A DNA stretch of 64,000 nucleotides from Terrimonas sp. (GCA_016125075.1 WGMO01000026.1:62001-126000); one strand, 5' to 3'. Positions 50,172-60,886 are shown, counted from the first letter of the stretch. Made by a program: numbers and translations. The notes: generated by a model not told the origin, from the sequence alone.

Positions 50172-52265
50172 TTATTTTTTACCGATTAATTGGAGGAATT
50201 CATCCTCGTTAATGATTTTTATGGAATTGATTTTTTTGGCTTTTTCCAGCTTACTCCCGGCATCCTCCCCCACCACCAGGTAGTTTAATTTGCTGCTAAC
50301 ACCACTGAGTAGCTTTCCCCCATGTTGTTCGATCAATTCCTCGGCCTCGCTTCTTTTTAGCCTGGGCAGGGTACCGGTCAAAAGGAAACTAAGTCCCTGT
50401 AAAGTTCCCCCCGTCGTATTTTCCTTTTTGATGTTTTTTAATTGTACACCCAGTTTTTCCAACTGGTGAAGCATTTTCAGGTTAGCGGGGTTCTGGAAGA
50501 AATGGTAAATGCTGCCAGCCACTTTTGGTCCTACGTCTTCAAGGGCCAGTAACTGCTCAGTACTGTAATTTTTGAAATCGAGTAAATGGCTAACGGCATG
50601 GGCCAGTGTTTTGGCGGTGGTTTCACCCACAAAGCGGATACCCAGGGCAAAGATAAGCCGGTGCAGGGGCTGTGATTTTGAATGTGCTATGGCGGCACTC
50701 AGGTTGTCGATCGATTTTTTACCAAACCCCTCCAGGCTGCCGATCTTATCAAAATCCAGGGTATAGATGCCCGGTATATCCCTGATGAGGCCCAGTTCAT
50801 AAAATTTCCGGACATTGGCCTCACCCAGTCCGCGGATATCCATGGCATCCTTGCTTACAAAATGGATGATCCGCTCCACTACCTGCGCCGGGCATTCGAT
50901 ATTGATACAACGCCAAACCGCTTCCGAGGGTTCTTTGAAAAGCCTGGTCTTGCAAACCGGACATTGATGGGGGAAGATTATTTTCTTTTCCTTTCCTGTT
51001 CTTAAGGCGGATTGGGGTTTTACGATATAGGGTATCACGTCACCGGCCCGTTCTACTAAAACCGTGTCCCCGATCATCAGGTCTTTTTCCCGGATCACCT
51101 CTTCATTAAAAAGGGAGACCGATGATACCATCACTCCCCCGATCGGGGTAGCGGCGATCTTGGCCACCGGTGTAATGGAACCCGTTCTTCCCACCTGGAA
51201 CTCTACCTGTAATAAGGTACTGGTACCCTGACGGGCCTTAAACTTATAAGCAATGGCCCAGCGGGGATGGTGACTGGTCATCCCCATCTTGTCCTGCAGG
51301 GCGAAACTGTTCACTTTCACGACCATGCCATCGATTTCATAAGGCAGGTCATCCCTTTGAGCTTCAAAATCATAACAGTAACGGACAACCTGTTCAATGC
51401 CCCTGAATTGCTTTTTTTCTTTTTCCGGACTTTTGAAGCCGAGTTCCCAAAGGAGTTTTAAGGCGCCGGCATGGGAACGGAGCAGTTCGGGCAGGGGTTT
51501 GCCTTCCTGTAAGGTGAAATCGCTGATATGGTAAACAAATGCTTCCAGGTTTCTTTTCGCCACTTCGGCGGGGTCTTTAATGCGTAAGGTCCCGGAGGCG
51601 GCATTCCGGGGGTTGGCCAAGGGGGCCAGTCCCTGCTCCATTAACTGTTCATTGAAATGCTTGAAATTATTTTTGTTGATCAGCACTTCGCCACGAATCT
51701 CGATTTGCTGAATACCATAAGAAGAGAACCTGGCGGATAAAGGGATACTTCTGATCTGTTTGATATTGGTGGTGATATCATCTCCTTCCACCCCGTCACC
51801 CCGGGTGGCGCCCCTTACCAGGAGATCATTTTCATAAATCAGGGATATTCCGGCACCATCAAATTTAGGTTCAATGCAATATTCTATCTGTTGTTCTCCC
51901 GTCAGTTCTTTCGCTTTCCGGTCAAAATCCACCAGGTCTTCGCTGTTATAGGAATTGTCCAGTGAAAGCATCGGTACCAGGTGTTGTACCGTGGGAAAAT
52001 CTTTTGTTAACCCTTTTGCCACCCTTTGGGTGGGTGAATCCGGCGTGACCAGATCCGGATGTTCCCGTTCAATGCCCTCGAGCAACTTGAAAATTGTATC
52101 GTATTCAAAATCGGAAATCAACGGGTCATTTAATATATAATACCGGTATTCGTGAAAGCGCAGTACCGAACGCAGTGCATCCATTTCTGAAGGCCCTGCC
52201 TGTTTTGCCTGTAAAAATTTATCGGTCTTTTTTTGAAGGACCTGAGTTTGTTCCTTTGAATACAT
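50172..52265 (-). CDS. ligA: NAD-dependent DNA ligase LigA
   Basis: A 697-aa ligase. Order: NAD-binding Ia region (SDFEYDTIFKLLEGIE), adenylation domain with the nucleophile Lys134 in EPKFDGAG, OB fold, Cys4 zinc finger (CPVC, then CINIEC), helix-hairpin-helix repeats, and a BRCT domain at the C-terminus (LSFLLTGTLPRLKR ... LVVGEDAGSKL). It seals nicks during replication and repair using NAD+. I start at ATG 52265 (MYSKEQTQ); a TTG two codons earlier is in frame. It is the usual essential bacterial ligase; length is family-typical (about 670-700). Confidence 0.96.
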   Translation of the reverse strand: MYSKEQTQVLQKKTDKFLQAKQAGPSEMDALRSVLRFHEYRYYILNDPLISDFEYDTIFKLLEGIEREHPDLVTPDSPTQRVAKGLTKDFPTVQHLVPMLSLDNSYNSEDLVDFDRKAKELTGEQQIEYCIEPKFDGAGISLIYENDLLVRGATRGDGVEGDDITTNIKQIRSIPLSARFSSYGIQQIEIRGEVLINKNNFKHFNEQLMEQGLAPLANPRNAASGTLRIKDPAEVAKRNLEAFVYHISDFTLQEGKPLPELLRSHAGALKLLWELGFKSPEKEKKQFRGIEQVVRYCYDFEAQRDDLPYEIDGMVVKVNSFALQDKMGMTSHHPRWAIAYKFKARQGTSTLLQVEFQVGRTGSITPVAKIAATPIGGVMVSSVSLFNEEVIREKDLMIGDTVLVERAGDVIPYIVKPQSALRTGKEKKIIFPHQCPVCKTRLFKEPSEAVWRCINIECPAQVVERIIHFVSKDAMDIRGLGEANVRKFYELGLIRDIPGIYTLDFDKIGSLEGFGKKSIDNLSAAIAHSKSQPLHRLIFALGIRFVGETTAKTLAHAVSHLLDFKNYSTEQLLALEDVGPKVAGSIYHFFQNPANLKMLHQLEKLGVQLKNIKKENTTGGTLQGLSFLLTGTLPRLKRSEAEELIEQHGGKLLSGVSSKLNYLVVGEDAGSKLEKAKKINSIKIINEDEFLQLIGKK

Positions 52266-52430
52266 GTTCAATAGCTTTCTGGTATAAATAAAGGTAAATC
52301 ATAAAAATATGGGAAGTATTTATCAGGAACAACAATTGAGAATCATCTATTTAAAAAAAATCAACACGATTTAATGTGTTATTAGTACATATTTGTAATT
52401 TAGTCCTTCATTTTATTAAATTGCCTGCAT

Positions 52431-55298
52431 ATGAAGAGAAAGATCCTTCTCCCCCTGCTATTCGTTTTCTTATTCCATTCCCTCCGGGCCCAACTGCTGT
52501 CCTGGAGTCCGCAGTTTGCGCAGGGAAATGGCAATATCACGATCCTGATGGATGCAACAAAGGGGAACCAGGCCTTGATGGGGTTCTCGGGTAATGTGTA
52601 CGTTCATATAGGGGTCATCACCAATCTCAGTGCCAATTCCGGTGATTGGAAACACGTTCCTTATACCTGGGGAACAACCCCGGCTGCCGCACAGGCCTTA
52701 CCGGCTGGTCCGCCCAACAGGTGGTTTTATACGATCAGCAATATCAATAGTTTTTTTAATCTCTCCGCTGGAGAAACGATTCTAAAAATTGCGATCCTGT
52801 TCCGCGACGGTACCGGGTCTACGGTACAGCGCAATGCAGATGGCAGCGACATGTTTGTGCCACTCTATGATAACAGCCTTTCTGTCCGGTTCAATGCTCC
52901 GCCTTTTGAACCGAAATATATTCCAGTGCTGGAGCCCATCAATAAACAGGTTGGCGAGTCCATTCCTGTAACCGCCGTTTCCAGTACATCATCCGATCTG
53001 AAATTATACCTGAATGGAAGCCTTATCCAAACCGCACTGGCGGATACCAGCATACAGGCAACGCCCGTACTGACAGTAGCCGGTAACCAGGAACTGGTGG
53101 TGGAAGCGACTGCAGGAGCGAATACCAAAAAAGATACCCTCCATTTTTTTGTGGCCTCGGCGCCAAATATTGCGGCATTACCTTCCGGTGTGCAGGATGG
53201 CATCAATTATGAGCCGGGGGATACTTCAATCATATTTGTCCTGTATGCTCCCGGAAAGAACCGGGTTTCCCTGATCGGTGAGTTTCCGGGCAGCAACTGG
53301 TCCGAGCAAACGCAATATGTACTGAATAAAACCCCCGATGGTAATCGTTGGTGGCGAAGGGTAACAGGACTGACACCCGGTACGGAATATGCTTTTCAAT
53401 ACCTGGTCGATGGCAACCTGAAGACCACCGACCCTTATTGTGAAAAGATTCTGGACCCCTGGAATGACGGATCGATACCTGCCGCCACCTACCCGGGTTT
53501 GAAACCTTATCCGGCAGCCGCTACTGGAATAGTGGGTGTGGTACAACCCGGAAAACCGGCCTATAACTGGCATGTGAACAATTTCAGCCGGCCGGATAAG
53601 CGTAACCTTATGATTTATGAAATGCTCATGAGAGATTTTACGGCTGCGCATGACTGGAAGACCATGACGGATACCCTGAACTACCTGAAGCATCTCGGCA
53701 TCAATGCGGTTGAGGTGATGCCCCTTAATGAATTCGAAGGCAATAGCAGTTGGGGGTATAACCCGGATTTCTTCCTTGCCCCGGATAAATATTATGGGCC
53801 TGCAAATGATTTCAAGCGATTTATTGATTCCTGTCACAGCAAGGGCATCGCCGTCATCATGGACATTGCCCTAAACCATGCAACGGGTCTTTGCCCCCTT
53901 GCGGCCCTGTACTGGGATGGGGCGAATAACCGGCCCGCCGCCAATAACCCCTGGTTCAACCAGGTGGCCACCCATCCTTTCAGTGTTTTCAATGATTTTA
54001 ACCATGAAAGCCAGCCAACAAAATATTTTTTTAAAAGGGTTACAGAACACTGGTTGCAACAGTATAAGATCGATGGGTTCCGGTTCGACCTGTCGAAAGG
54101 GTTTACGCAAACCAATTCCGGTAATGATGTGAATGCCTGGAGCAGCTATGACGCCAGCAGGGTCGCCATCTGGAAATCCTATTATGATACCCTGCAGTCA
54201 AGGGCTCCCGGTTCTTATGCCATATTGGAACATTTTGCCGTTAATGCCGAAGAACAGGAGCTTTCCAATTACGGGATGTTATTATGGGGGAATGCCAATT
54301 ACAACTTTACAGCGGCTGCCAAGGGTGATTTACCCAATTCCAATTTTGAATATGCCCTGCATACGGTTAGGGGATGGAACAACCCTTACCTTGTTTCCTA
54401 TATGGAAAGTCATGACGAGGAAAGGGTCATGTATAATACGTTGCAGTCCGGGCTTGGATCCGGTTCCTACAATACTAAGGACCTGAATACCGCCCTGAAA
54501 CGGAGTGAAATGTGTGCCTCCTTCCTGACCATGATGCCGGGTCCGAAAATGATCTGGGAATTTGGGGAACAGGGCTATGATTATTCGATCAACTATTGTA
54601 CCAATGGAACCATCAACAACAACTGCCGTCTCGATCCCAAACCCATTCGATGGGATTATCTGCAGGACGCCAGCCGCAAAGGCTTGCATGATGTGTATGG
54701 CAAACTGTTCAGTTTAAGGAACCACCCCCTTTATAAAAACGGGTTCCTTACCAATAGTGTTGACAAAAATCTTACCGGTGCCTTTAAATGGTTAAAGATT
54801 ACCACCGATACTTCTAACCTGTTGGTAGTGGGTAATTTTGATGTGATACCACAGGCCGGTACCGTCACCTTTCAAAGTGCCGGCACCTGGTATGATTATC
54901 TGGACAACAGCACTGTTTCGGCAACGGGTACGGCGCAGACCCTGACCCTGCAGCCCGGCGAGTACCATGTTTATATCAACAGGAATATCAATAATGTTTC
55001 CACTACTGCAGTTTCAAATTTGTATTATAACGGGAACCCGCTGCAGGCAAAAATTTATCCCAACCCTTCATCGGGTACGACTATTTTTGCCAACCTGAAT
55101 ATCCCGGAAACCGGTAATGTGCTCATTGAGCTTTTACACATCAACGGGCAAAAGATAGAAACCCTTCAAAATAAATTCCTGGCAAAAGGGGAGTATATGG
55201 TTACGCTGGGATTAGGGAAACAACCGGTATCCGGAAACTATATCATCAGTGTGAAGACAAAGCATTACTCTAATTATATAAAATTTGTCGTTCAATAA
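52431..55298 (+). CDS. secreted GH13 alpha-amylase-type enzyme with type IX sorting domain
   Basis: A 955-aa exported enzyme (signal peptide to about 20). Two beta domains, including a CBM48/E-set-like one (about 250-370, APGKNRVSLIGEFPGSNW), precede a GH13 barrel. GH13 region I is D478-IALNH483, nucleophile Asp553 in GFRFDLSKG, acid/base Glu600 in AILEHFA, and His661-Asp662 in ESHDEE. It should hydrolyse alpha-1,4 or 1,6 glucans. The C-terminal about 80 residues (KIYPNPSSGTTIF ... GNYIISVKTKHYSNYIKFVVQ) are a T9SS type A sorting domain, so it is released or anchored on the surface. It leads a starch-utilisation locus with a Nudix regulator and SusCDEF. Confidence 0.93.
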   Translation: MKRKILLPLLFVFLFHSLRAQLLSWSPQFAQGNGNITILMDATKGNQALMGFSGNVYVHIGVITNLSANSGDWKHVPYTWGTTPAAAQALPAGPPNRWFYTISNINSFFNLSAGETILKIAILFRDGTGSTVQRNADGSDMFVPLYDNSLSVRFNAPPFEPKYIPVLEPINKQVGESIPVTAVSSTSSDLKLYLNGSLIQTALADTSIQATPVLTVAGNQELVVEATAGANTKKDTLHFFVASAPNIAALPSGVQDGINYEPGDTSIIFVLYAPGKNRVSLIGEFPGSNWSEQTQYVLNKTPDGNRWWRRVTGLTPGTEYAFQYLVDGNLKTTDPYCEKILDPWNDGSIPAATYPGLKPYPAAATGIVGVVQPGKPAYNWHVNNFSRPDKRNLMIYEMLMRDFTAAHDWKTMTDTLNYLKHLGINAVEVMPLNEFEGNSSWGYNPDFFLAPDKYYGPANDFKRFIDSCHSKGIAVIMDIALNHATGLCPLAALYWDGANNRPAANNPWFNQVATHPFSVFNDFNHESQPTKYFFKRVTEHWLQQYKIDGFRFDLSKGFTQTNSGNDVNAWSSYDASRVAIWKSYYDTLQSRAPGSYAILEHFAVNAEEQELSNYGMLLWGNANYNFTAAAKGDLPNSNFEYALHTVRGWNNPYLVSYMESHDEERVMYNTLQSGLGSGSYNTKDLNTALKRSEMCASFLTMMPGPKMIWEFGEQGYDYSINYCTNGTINNNCRLDPKPIRWDYLQDASRKGLHDVYGKLFSLRNHPLYKNGFLTNSVDKNLTGAFKWLKITTDTSNLLVVGNFDVIPQAGTVTFQSAGTWYDYLDNSTVSATGTAQTLTLQPGEYHVYINRNINNVSTTAVSNLYYNGNPLQAKIYPNPSSGTTIFANLNIPETGNVLIELLHINGQKIETLQNKFLAKGEYMVTLGLGKQPVSGNYIISVKTKHYSNYIKFVVQ

Positions 55299-55314
55299 AT
55301 ATCGATTATCAGCT

Positions 55315-56034
55315 ATGAGTACGAATAAGGGGAAGTTATCTTTGAAGACCGCCGAGATAGAGAAAATAAGCCACCTGGATTATTTTAATATAGCGGTTTC
55401 AGTTGACTGTGTCATTTTCGGTTACGAGCAGAACGAATTCAAGGTATTGTTGATTGAATCGGACCTGGAAGAATTTAAAGGGAAACTGTCTCTGCTGGGA
55501 GACCTGGTCCGACCGGATGAAGACCTTGACAGCGCCTCCTACCGCATTCTCAAGGAAAGGACAGGTTTGGATGATGTATACCTCCAGCAGGTACATACAT
55601 TTGGTGCCATCCAGCGCCACCCATCGGGAAGGGTTATCACGACCGCCTATTATTCCCTGGTCAATATCAATCACCACCAGTTAAAGATTTCTGACAACCA
55701 GGTTCACTGGCACAATGTAGCCGATATAAGGGCAATGGCATTTGACCATAAGCAGATCCTGGATACCTGTCATGAAATGCTCCGGTCCCATATCATGGAA
55801 CACCCGGTAATCTTTAACCTGTTGCCTGAAAAGTTTTCACTCCGGCTGCTCCAGGACCTTTACGAGGCCATCCTCGGGGTTCAGCTGGACAGAAGAAATT
55901 TCCGGAAAAAAATTTCCCTAAAAGACTGGGTCCAGGACCTCGACGAAATGGAAACGGATGTGCCCCACCGGCCCGGTAAATTATATAAGGCTAAAGCCAA
56001 AATGAGCAATGGCACCATTACCGGGGTAATTTAA
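55315..56034 (+). CDS. Nudix-fold transcriptional regulator (NrtR/AraR-like)
   Basis: A 239-aa protein with an N-terminal Nudix domain (about 20-155) and a C-terminal winged helix (about 160-225, FSLRLLQDLYEAILGVQLDRRNF with key residues). The Nudix box is degenerate: after GDLVRPDEDLDSASYRILKERTGL the catalytic REuxEE pattern reads RILKER, so hydrolysis is unlikely and the domain probably binds a sugar or nucleotide ligand, as in AraR of Bacteroides. I start at ATG 55315 (MSTNKGKLSL), inside the frame that overlaps the amylase end. It lies between the amylase and susC, suggesting local control of the glycan locus. Confidence 0.85.
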   Translation: MSTNKGKLSLKTAEIEKISHLDYFNIAVSVDCVIFGYEQNEFKVLLIESDLEEFKGKLSLLGDLVRPDEDLDSASYRILKERTGLDDVYLQQVHTFGAIQRHPSGRVITTAYYSLVNINHHQLKISDNQVHWHNVADIRAMAFDHKQILDTCHEMLRSHIMEHPVIFNLLPEKFSLRLLQDLYEAILGVQLDRRNFRKKISLKDWVQDLDEMETDVPHRPGKLYKAKAKMSNGTITGVI

Positions 56035-56225
56035 AATTTGTCTAAACAGTTGGGTATCAGTAGTCTATTTTTTTCAACAGAATTCATAATCTCCCATTTT
56101 TGTTAAGGGCATGATAAAAATCAAGTATAATTTTTTTGGAGGGTTAATATAATTATCTATTATTGTGTAAGAAATACACATTAAGTATTTCAAAACTTAT
56201 TCATCTAACAGCTTAATGATTGCTT

Positions 56226-59225
56226 ATGCGCCGCAGAAATTTAATGAAGACGTTGGTCTTTTCATTGTTGCTGATTACAGCACAATTTTCATTTTCACAG
56301 GACAGGGTCATTACGGGCAGGGTTACTGATTCGAAAGACGGGTCAGGCTTATCCGGTGTTACTGTCGCAGCAAAAGGCACAACCAGTGGTACGCAGACAA
56401 ATGCCGAAGGCGTTTTTAGTTTGCAGGTAGCCCCTTCCGTAACCACATTGGTTTTTTCTTCTGTTGGATTTACCACACAGGAGATAAATATTGTAGGAAA
56501 GTCTACAGTTGATGTTTCTTTAGCCTTGAATACCGCTTCTCTGGGAGAGGTTGTCGTGATCGGTTATGGTACTTCCCGTAAGAAAGACCTCACCGGTTCA
56601 GTTGTCAGTATCTCTTCAAAGGATTTTAACAAGGGAACCATCACTACACCCGAACAATTAATTTCCGGAAAAGTAGCCGGTGTGGCGATCACCTCCAACA
56701 GTGGTCAGCCCGGCTCAGGCAGTACCATCCAAATTCGTGGCGGGGCCTCCCTGAATGCCAGTAATGATCCGTTGATCGTGATCGACGGGTTGCCGATTTC
56801 TAATGACGGTATTTCGGGTGCTTCCAATCCTTTGAGCCTGATCAACCCTGCAGATATCGAATCTTTCAGTATCCTGAAAGACGCTTCTGCGACTGCTATT
56901 TACGGTTCCAGGGCCTCCAACGGGGTGATCATGATCACCACCAAGAAAGGGAAAAGGGGTAAACCGGTATTTAATTTCAGCACCCAGTTATCCCTCGCTA
57001 ATATTGCCAAGAAGGTAGATGTACTGTCAACCCAGCAGTTGCGCGATATTGTAACCACCAATGGTAATGCTTCCCTGGTGGGTTTGCTGGGATCGGCTAA
57101 TACCGACTGGCAGGACAAGATTTACCAAACTGCATTGGGAAATGATAATAATCTCAGCATCTCTGGCGCCTTTCAGAAAATCCCTTACAGGGTCTCTCTT
57201 GGTTTTTTAAACCAGAATGGTATCCTGAAAACGGATAACCTGCAAAGAACATCGGTAGGGATCAACCTGAGCCCGATGCTGCTGGATAATCATCTGAAGA
57301 TCGATCTCAATTTGAAAGGAGCTAATAGCAATACAAGGTTTGCCAACCAGGGTGCGATTGGGGCAGCGGTCAGTTTTGACCCTACCCAGGATGTCTATTC
57401 TAAAAGCAGCCGGTTTGGCGGCTACTGGGAATGGCTGGATCCAAATTCAACCACCGGGTTAAAAGCACTTTCACCCAAAAATCCTCTGGGTCAGTTGGAA
57501 CAGCGTATCGATAAAAGCACGGTAAAGAGAAGTGTGGGGAATGTGCTGGTGGATTATAAAATGCATTTTTTACCCGACCTGCATGCCGTTTTGAATACGG
57601 GATATGATATCTCCGAAGGCACCGGTACGGTGGTGATCAATGACAGTGCAGCGATGAGTTATAATCGTTTCAAGGATGGTAGCGGTGTTTTTCATGGCGG
57701 ACAGAACACTTATTATAAACAGACCAGGACCAATACCTATCTGAACTTCAATTTTAACTATTCAAAGGATATCCCTTCCATCGATAGCAGGATTGAAGCC
57801 CTGGCAGGTTATGAATACCAGGATTACCTGACCAAGAACTATAATTATCCTGACCTGACTTTTGACAAGACTGTTGTATCCACCCCCACCTTTCCGTTTG
57901 ATAAACCGGAATACAGGCTGGTTTCCTTCCTGGGCCGTGTGGTATATAATTTTAAAAACAAGTATATCCTGACCGGTTCGGTGAGAAGGGATGGTTCCTC
58001 CAAATTCAACCCGGATAACCGTTGGGGAACATTTCCTTCCGGAGCATTTGCCTGGAAAATAAAAGAAGAATCTTTTGTCAAGAATTCCAAAATTGTATCA
58101 GACCTGAAACTTCGAATTGGGTATGGTGTGACCGGGCAACAGGATGGTATCGGGTATTATGATTATATCTCTTATTACAACCTGAGCACCCTGACTGCAC
58201 AATACCAGTTTGATAATTCTTATTACCAGCTCTATCGTCCCGGTGGTTATTATTACAACAGGAAATGGGAACAAACTGCCACCACCAACGTGGCTGTTGA
58301 TTATGGATTTTTGGATAACAGGATCACCGGTAGTGTCGAATTTTATTATAAAAAGACCACCGACCTGCTCAACCGGATCAATCAGCCGGCGGGTACCAAT
58401 TTCTCCAATACGATTGTGGCCAATGTGGGAAGTATGGAAAATAAGGGAGTTGAGTTTACCGTGAACGTACAACCGATCAAAAACAAGGACCTTACCTGGG
58501 ATGTAGCTTTCAATGCTACCTACAATGAAAACAAGATCACCAAACTGACCATCTCAGATGACCCTACATATGCAGGGGCAAGATTTGGTGGTATCTCCGG
58601 GGGTACGGGTAATACGATACTGATCCAGTCAGTGGGTTACAACAGGGGCGCTTTTTTTGTATACAAGCAAGTGTATGAAAAAGGTACGAACAAGCCCATC
58701 GATAACCTCTTTGCTGACCTGAACAGGGATGGTGTGATCAATGAAAAGGACCTTTACCAATACAAAGGGGTGGATCCAAAGGCATTCTTTGGTTTCAGTA
58801 CCAACCTGAACTATAAGAACTGGAATGCAGGTTTGGTGATGCGTGCCAATGTTGGTAACTATATTTATAATAATGTGGCATCCAGTACCGGTACCATCAG
58901 AAATATCCTGAACCCGATCGGGTTCATCAATAACGGATCCACCGATGTGCTGAATACCAATTTCAGTGGTAACGGCACCAACTATTACTCTTCAGACTAT
59001 TATGTTCAGAATGCTTCTTTCCTGCGGATGGATAATATCAACATAGGATATAACGCCGGTAATGTAATCAGTGACAAGACCAACCTTCGTATCAATGTCA
59101 ATGTGCAGAATGTTTTTGTGATCACAAAATATAAAGGGCTGGATCCTGAGATCAATGGTGGGATCGATAATAATTTCTATCCAAGACCCAGGACGATTGC
59201 ATTAGGCATCAACCTTGATTTTTAA
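56226..59225 (+). CDS. susC: SusC/RagA-family TonB-dependent outer membrane transporter
   Basis: A 999-aa transporter. After a signal peptide (to about FSFSQ, residue 25) comes a carboxypeptidase-like regulatory domain (ITGRVTDSKDGSGLSGVTVAAKGT, key residues 30-53), the TonB-plug VVVIGYGTSRKKDLTGSV and SusC signature RGGASLNASNDPLIVIDGLP, then a 22-strand barrel ending in RTIALGINLDF. It imports large glycan pieces with its SusD partner, 32 bp downstream. I use ATG 56226; ATG 56244 (MKTLVFS) is also possible. The symbol is by family position; substrate is inferred as starch from the linked amylase. No STN domain is present. Confidence 0.92.
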   Translation: MRRRNLMKTLVFSLLLITAQFSFSQDRVITGRVTDSKDGSGLSGVTVAAKGTTSGTQTNAEGVFSLQVAPSVTTLVFSSVGFTTQEINIVGKSTVDVSLALNTASLGEVVVIGYGTSRKKDLTGSVVSISSKDFNKGTITTPEQLISGKVAGVAITSNSGQPGSGSTIQIRGGASLNASNDPLIVIDGLPISNDGISGASNPLSLINPADIESFSILKDASATAIYGSRASNGVIMITTKKGKRGKPVFNFSTQLSLANIAKKVDVLSTQQLRDIVTTNGNASLVGLLGSANTDWQDKIYQTALGNDNNLSISGAFQKIPYRVSLGFLNQNGILKTDNLQRTSVGINLSPMLLDNHLKIDLNLKGANSNTRFANQGAIGAAVSFDPTQDVYSKSSRFGGYWEWLDPNSTTGLKALSPKNPLGQLEQRIDKSTVKRSVGNVLVDYKMHFLPDLHAVLNTGYDISEGTGTVVINDSAAMSYNRFKDGSGVFHGGQNTYYKQTRTNTYLNFNFNYSKDIPSIDSRIEALAGYEYQDYLTKNYNYPDLTFDKTVVSTPTFPFDKPEYRLVSFLGRVVYNFKNKYILTGSVRRDGSSKFNPDNRWGTFPSGAFAWKIKEESFVKNSKIVSDLKLRIGYGVTGQQDGIGYYDYISYYNLSTLTAQYQFDNSYYQLYRPGGYYYNRKWEQTATTNVAVDYGFLDNRITGSVEFYYKKTTDLLNRINQPAGTNFSNTIVANVGSMENKGVEFTVNVQPIKNKDLTWDVAFNATYNENKITKLTISDDPTYAGARFGGISGGTGNTILIQSVGYNRGAFFVYKQVYEKGTNKPIDNLFADLNRDGVINEKDLYQYKGVDPKAFFGFSTNLNYKNWNAGLVMRANVGNYIYNNVASSTGTIRNILNPIGFINNGSTDVLNTNFSGNGTNYYSSDYYVQNASFLRMDNINIGYNAGNVISDKTNLRINVNVQNVFVITKYKGLDPEINGGIDNNFYPRPRTIALGINLDF

Positions 59226-59257
59226 TCTTAATACAGGCTAACGATAAAAAAACGAAT

Positions 59258-60847
59258 ATGAAAAGAAATTTCTTTACAATAACATTGATCCTGTTGGTGG
59301 TTTCGGGCAGTATTATTTCCTGTACGAAGAAGCTGGACCTGGTGCCGACCAATGATATCACTTCGGCAACCGTATACAGCACCCCCACGGGTTACAAGCT
59401 GGCATTTGCCAAATTATATGGCAGTTTTGCCCTTACTGGTAACCAGGGACCTGCCGGGAACGGAGATGTGCAGGGAATTGACGAAGGCACCTCCGATTTT
59501 CTTCGTCTTTTCTGGAAAGCCCAGGAACTCAGTACGGATGAGGCGGTGGTATCATGGGGTGACCCTGGTATCCAGGATTTTCACAACATGAACTGGTCTG
59601 CCAGTAACCCGATGCTGACAGGGGTATATTATCGTTCTTATTACCAGATCACTTTGTGTAACGATTTTATCAATCAGTCAACCGATGCCAATCTTTCATC
59701 AAGAGGCATATCCGGTGCAGACGCAGATGCGATCAAGGTGTATCGGGAAGAAGCTAGATACCTCCGCGCTTTTCAATACTGGGTATTGATGGATCTTTTT
59801 GGCAATGTTCCTTTTGTTACGGAGAATGATGCTTTAGGTTCAGTATTGCCTTCGCAAATTAACCGAGCTGATCTTTTTATTTATATCGAAACAGAGTTGA
59901 AGGATTTGGAATCAAAACTGGTCGCGGCTCGTGGAAACGAATATGGAAGAGCTGACCAGGCAGCTGTTTGGGCTTTACTGGCCCGCCTTTACCTTAATGC
60001 CGGTGTTTATACAGGTACACCGCGATGGACGGATGCAGCAACCTATGCTGCCAAAGTGATTGGGGCGGGTTATACCCTGACCTCCGATTACCGGCAACTG
60101 ATGCTGGCTGATAACCAGTTGAACAAAAATGAATTTATTTTCACGATCAATTATGATGGATTAAAAACACAGAATTGGGGAGGCACCACCTTCCTGGCGC
60201 ATGCATCTGTGGGTGGAAACATGACTGCTTCAGTTTATGGACTTGATGGAGGCTGGGCCGGCATCCGGGCTACCAAGAACTTACCCTTACTTTTTCCTGA
60301 TGTAAACGGAACCACCGATAAGCGGGCGCAATTCTTTACTTCGGGCCAGAATATGGAGATCAATGACCTTACTCAATTCACTGATGGGTATGCGGTCACC
60401 AAATACAGGAATGTAACCCGGTCCGGAGCGGCAGGCTCAAGTCTGACCTGGGTCGATATTGATTTTCCTGTTTTCAGGTTACCCGAAATGTACCTTATTT
60501 ATGCTGAAGCGGTGGCCAGGGATAATGCAGCAGGCAGTATCGCAACGGCAACGGGATATATCAATGCCCTAAGGGGCCGCGCTTATGGCAACACCAGCGG
60601 TGATATTTCTTCTGCCCAGTTAACCCCCGATTTTGTTTTAAATGAAAGAGGCAGGGAATTGTATTGGGAAGGATTCAGGAGAACGGACCTGATACGGTTT
60701 AATAAATTTACAGAAGGTACCTATCTCTGGCCCTGGAAAGGCGGAGTCAAAAGCGGAACATCTGTAGCCGGGTTCAGAAAACTGTATCCGATCCCTTCTG
60801 CTGATATTTCATCCAATACCAACCTGGTGCAAAATCCAGGCTACTAA
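59258..60847 (+). CDS. susD: SusD/RagB-family glycan-binding lipoprotein
   Basis: A 529-aa lipoprotein (lipobox Cys22, SIISCTKKLDL). SusD landmarks are LVPTNDITSATVY near the start, the helical TPR-like segments AEVRYLRAFQYW-type (EARYLRAFQYWVLMDLFGNVPFV), WALLARLYLNAGVY, and the C-terminal FVLNERGRELYWEGFRRTDLIRF (shortened here) with YPIPSADISSN. It caps the SusC barrel and binds oligosaccharides at the cell surface. It follows susC by 32 bp and precedes susE by 39 bp in one operon. Confidence 0.93.
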   Translation: MKRNFFTITLILLVVSGSIISCTKKLDLVPTNDITSATVYSTPTGYKLAFAKLYGSFALTGNQGPAGNGDVQGIDEGTSDFLRLFWKAQELSTDEAVVSWGDPGIQDFHNMNWSASNPMLTGVYYRSYYQITLCNDFINQSTDANLSSRGISGADADAIKVYREEARYLRAFQYWVLMDLFGNVPFVTENDALGSVLPSQINRADLFIYIETELKDLESKLVAARGNEYGRADQAAVWALLARLYLNAGVYTGTPRWTDAATYAAKVIGAGYTLTSDYRQLMLADNQLNKNEFIFTINYDGLKTQNWGGTTFLAHASVGGNMTASVYGLDGGWAGIRATKNLPLLFPDVNGTTDKRAQFFTSGQNMEINDLTQFTDGYAVTKYRNVTRSGAAGSSLTWVDIDFPVFRLPEMYLIYAEAVARDNAAGSIATATGYINALRGRAYGNTSGDISSAQLTPDFVLNERGRELYWEGFRRTDLIRFNKFTEGTYLWPWKGGVKSGTSVAGFRKLYPIPSADISSNTNLVQNPGY

Positions 60848-60886
60848 TCATCTAAAACTAAATTAACGCTAATTAAAAGATAAATT

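Noticed and set aside
53226-53837. 203-aa open frame on the minus strand
   Set aside because: Antisense to the GH13 barrel, whose catalytic motifs are present in the opposite frame.
56035-56225. A promoter or anti-sigma-linked site upstream of susC
   Set aside because: An A/T-rich stretch contains TTTG (56099) and TATAATTT (56126), but spacing (23) and -7 sequence are not good enough to call. No FecI/FecR-type sigma genes are present.
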